From the NCBI RefSeq assembly GCF_009905375.1, contig NC_133648.1:25295562-25359561 (forward strand): a DNA stretch of 64,000 nt. Reading direction: 5' to 3'. Below the pieces are notes generated by a model. That model was not told the origin of the DNA, searched no databases, and worked only from the letters and a program-made list of their open reading frames with translations. The position numbers were made by a program, and so were the translations under genes. This document shows positions 61,502-64,000 of the stretch, piece after piece. How positions within the stretch are numbered: the stretch's first letter is position 1; each line of letters opens with the position of its first letter. Source of the stretch: Apium graveolens (taxonomy: Eukaryota > Streptophyta > Magnoliopsida > Apiales > Apiaceae).

Positions 61502-61867
61502 ACATTTTAATCATATTATAAGTCTTAGCCTTGGGTGTACTGGATGTCAGACCTTTTGATGCACTACGTCCCATGCTTTCTCGGGAAGCACTTCTACAGT
61601 TTGGCAATATGTCCTACCTTGCCACATTTATAACATGTAACTCCTGGATTTTCCACTTTACAGTCCGACGCATAGTGTCCTTTATGTCCACACCTGAAAC
61701 ATTCAGTATTTGCTTTACACACTCCACCGTGCCTTTTACCACATTGCTTACACTCTGATATAGGCGACTTGACCGACTTGATTTGGCTAGAGCTGACTGA
61801 GGTGTTATTAAACATGTTTAAAGAAAGAAAAAACTTTGTTCTCTAAATTCTTTACTCTTATTCCTTC
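61502..61867 (-). pseudogene. H gag zinc-knuckle region, remnant
   Basis: Minus-strand ORF 61,815-61,594 has CKQCGKRHGGVC, CFRCGHKGHYASDC and CYKCGKVGHIA, three successive knuckles with the last Cys lost to a frame change. A Pro/Lys stretch with KAKTYNMIKM follows, which leads in chromoviruses to the protease. That protease relic is at the other side of G (47,799 downward), so G split H between gag and protease. The remainder of gag is cut off by element C at about 61,868. Confidence 0.85.
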
Positions 61868-63120
61868 TGTTGTGCAAGACATGCCTGTATCATAACAAGA
61901 CTAAGTCATATTGACAACCCCAAGATTATTTGTATTGTAACCTTAATCTGTAATTTATACTTGTAACACTTAATGTCTGTAAAATGTAAATGGAGCAAAC
62001 TGGAGCATTTTTCCCTAAACAGTGTCAAGCCTAAGAATTCTATCTGGAAGAAGATCAAGAAGGTCATGCCTCTGAATAATTATGAAGAAGCTTGGAGTTG
62101 AATAATTCTGTTTGGTGAAAAACATTATAAGTCAAGATCTCTACAAGTCACAAAATTAATGTTATAGAGAAGTCATTCGAGAACTCAGAAAGACCTATCG
62201 AGAACTCAGAAAGACCTATCAAGAACTCAGGAACTATCTATCGAGAACTCAGGAAATGGTATTGGAGATATCGATAAGTCAGATACCCATTCGAGAACTC
62301 AGAGATATCGAGAAGTATACATTCATTAGAGAACTCTGAGTTATCAATAAGCCAAAGTCCATTAGAGAACTCTGAGTTATCGATAAACCAAAATTCACTA
62401 GAGAACTTAGAGTTGTCGATAAGTCAAGTCAACAATGAAGTTTCAGAGATATCGACAAGCCAACATGTCTATCGAGATGTCGAGTTCTCTACAACTTAAT
62501 TGGAGATCTCGAAGTGAAGAAATTTCTCTAAGTACAGAATTGCAGAACAGTTCAATATCCAAGGTTGCAAATCAACAAACAATTCACACAGCTGGATTGA
62601 CAAGTCTACAAAAAGCAGCTTGAGAGATGTGCAAGATCAATGGTAAAGATTAACTGGCAAAGGAAGATTAAAGTGAACACGGGATGCTAAAGATATGCTA
62701 AGCCATAAATGGAAGATTTGTTTTTCTATAAATAGAAATGACAAGTGACAGTTTAGAAAAGCTAATAGCATGTTTATTACACACTGTATAAACCAACAGT
62801 TAACTGAGTTATAAAGTTAACACTGGTCCTGAGTCAGTTGTATGAATTCAGATAGAAAATCTTGTATTCTCTCTCAAGAAAGAAGCTAAGTTCTAAACCA
62901 AGAACTTAGAGATTTTGTAGCAAAACACTGCTTGATTTTTAATATAAAATTAAGTGAGTTTTGAAGATCTTTGTTTTACATATTTGCATTGTTATTTATG
63001 TTTAACATCTATTTTACCAAATCATTGATAACAACCAACTGCTGAAGCCAAAGTCGATCAAAAAGTAAACATTTAAGCCAAAACACATTCACCCCCCCTG
63101 TGTTATATTCATACCTAACA
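61868..63120 (+). repeat. Sirevirus C 5' LTR
   Basis: It ends ATACCTAACA at 63,120 next to the PBS. The start is placed at TGTTGTGC (61,868) because it gives a TGTT..AACA pair and about 1.25 kb; this is not certain without the partner LTR. TATAAATA lies at 62,727-62,734. The near-end run ACCCCCCCTGTG resembles A and B LTR ends. Confidence 0.7.
62165..62520 (+). repeat. TCGAGAACTC word array in C LTR
   Basis: About a dozen copies of TCGAGAACTC or variants (TTAGAGAACTC, ATCGATAAG, GAGTTATCGA). The first four lie at about 62,177, 62,198, 62,219 and 62,241, a 21-22 base step. Both orientations are present toward the right end. It occupies the LTR address held by TCAACGGAT in A. Confidence 0.85.
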
Positions 63121-63122
63121 AG

Positions 63123-63134
63123 TGGCATCAGAGC
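63123..63134 (+). other. C primer binding site (tRNA-iMet)
   Basis: TGGCATCAGAGC two bases after the LTR end, one change from the consensus TGGTATCAGAGC. Confidence 0.85.
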
Positions 63135-63169
63135 AAAATCTGAAAGTAAACAGATTAGATCTTGGAAAA

Positions 63170-64000
63170 ATGAATACACAGAAAATCAGTAGTATCAAGA
63201 TTCCTCCCTTTGATAAGGCCAACTACACTTTATGGAAAAATAAAATGTTGTTGTTTATAGGAATGGCCAATAACCTTTACATTCAGATCCTCAAAAATGG
63301 GCCCTTCACTCCTATGGTTAGAGTTGATGAAACCACATATGGTGACATGGTTATTCCAGCTCATTTTGCTCCCAAGGATTCCTCTGAGTATACTGATATT
63401 GAAAGAGAGAAAGTTTCCCTAGACAGTGCTTTGCAACTGATACTAATTGAGTCACTTGACAATGTAATGTATAATAACATTGTCAATTGTGACACTGCTA
63501 AACAGATCTGGGAAAAGATTGAGATACTCTGTGAAGGAACTGAGGAGGTTAGGTCAAATCAAAGAAGGATATTGATTTCTCAGTATGAGGGTTTTATGGC
63601 TAAACCAAAGGAGGGTATTACTGATCTGTTTGAAAGGTTTAATAAGCTGATAAATGACTTGCAGCTTCATGATAAATTTTATGATGTTGAAGAAGTGAAT
63701 TTGAAGTTCTTGCTTACTCTCCCTGATCATTTGGAACAAAAGATCTGTGCAATCAGAGAAGGAAGGGATTTGAGTAGAATCACACTGAAAGTGCTCTATG
63801 GGGTTCTGAAAAGTTATGAACTTGAAATGATTCAAAAGAAATCATTAAGGGCTGGTCAAGGATATGTAATGGATGGCTCAAGTGCACTGATTGTGAATGA
63901 TGGCCAGACCTCTAATGATGAGCAAAGATCCCAAACTCCAGAAATTTTTACAAGTGAGAAAAGAGTCAATGACACTAAAGAGCAAGTCATACTGGAATTG
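63170..64000 (+). CDS. Sirevirus C gag, 5' part, open to window end
   Basis: The ATG at 63170 opens 277 codons without a stop, ending at the window edge. It starts MNTQKISSIKIPPFDKANY, the copia gag N-terminus (compare residues 12-25 of A2 gag). A UBN2-type capsid region follows, with TAKQIWEKIEILCEGTEEV and FNKLINDLQLHDKFY, and a charged segment begins near 63,840. Knuckles would lie further right. Unlike A1, A2 and B gag there is no break in the visible part, so C may be the youngest or least damaged copia copy here. Confidence 0.88.
   Translation, partial: MNTQKISSIKIPPFDKANYTLWKNKMLLFIGMANNLYIQILKNGPFTPMVRVDETTYGDMVIPAHFAPKDSSEYTDIEREKVSLDSALQLILIESLDNVMYNNIVNCDTAKQIWEKIEILCEGTEEVRSNQRRILISQYEGFMAKPKEGITDLFERFNKLINDLQLHDKFYDVEEVNLKFLLTLPDHLEQKICAIREGRDLSRITLKVLYGVLKSYELEMIQKKSLRAGQGYVMDGSSALIVNDGQTSNDEQRSQTPEIFTSEKRVNDTKEQVILEL

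Larger units (their letters stand above)
61868..64000 (+). mobile_element. Sirevirus C (Ty1/copia), 5' part only
   Basis: 5' LTR, PBS and the first 277 codons of gag, running off the window. It is inserted into H gag. It is a third family, related to A and B by gag and the LTR-end signature, but with its own LTR word. Confidence 0.8.

Overview
This is repetitive plant nuclear DNA. I see no host gene and no RNA gene. Everything is LTR retrotransposon sequence stacked in nested insertions, AT-rich, with many C->T / G->A nonsense changes. Names used below are local: A1 and A2 are two copies of one Ty1/copia Sirevirus (SIRE/Maximus-type) family; B is a second Sirevirus family; C is the start of a third; G and H are two related Ty3/gypsy chromoviruses (Del/Tekay-like, very long LTRs) on the minus strand. 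The pol motifs and the large third ORF recall Sireviruses of asterid eudicots (Apiaceae/Asteraceae-like); the species guess is weak.

Layout. 1-114 is the gag of B, cut by A1 (115-13,382, target duplication GATGA). B resumes at 13,383 (gag, pol, ORF3, 3' LTR to about 24,087) and itself sits inside an LTR of the H/G lineage. 24,088-27,414 is the rest of that LTR; 27,415-29,284 a degraded H internal region; 29,285-45,974 a recombinant LTR split by A2 (30,689-43,939, target duplication TATAT); 45,975-47,804 a second copy of the same H internal region; 47,805-61,496 a complete G element with about 4.1-kb LTRs and target duplication AGTTG; 61,497-61,867 the continuation of H (gag zinc knuckles); 61,868-64,000 the 5' LTR and gag start of C.

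Inferred order of events: H inserted first; G inserted into H between gag and protease; a tandem duplication of LTR plus H-internal followed, probably by unequal exchange between the related G and H LTRs; A2 and B then landed in the LTRs, C in H gag, and A1 in B gag. By eye the A1 and A2 LTR pairs each differ at roughly 2.5-3% of sites, so these insertions are geologically recent, although the genes are already broken by stops and frameshifts.

The most unusual signal is a family-specific short DNA word sown through each Sirevirus. A uses TCAACGGAT, B uses TTCTGATA/TATCAGAA, C uses TCGAGAACTC. In A and B the words sit at the same five addresses (LTR, gag C-terminus, integrase-RT linker, pol-ORF3 spacer, ORF3). 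In A they often form inverted pairs with exactly 7 bases between 9-base arms. Other points are a conserved splice-acceptor-like gag-pol junction, a TATA box plus pyrimidine-rich leader ahead of ORF3, a giant ORF3 of unknown function, and the tandem LTR array.
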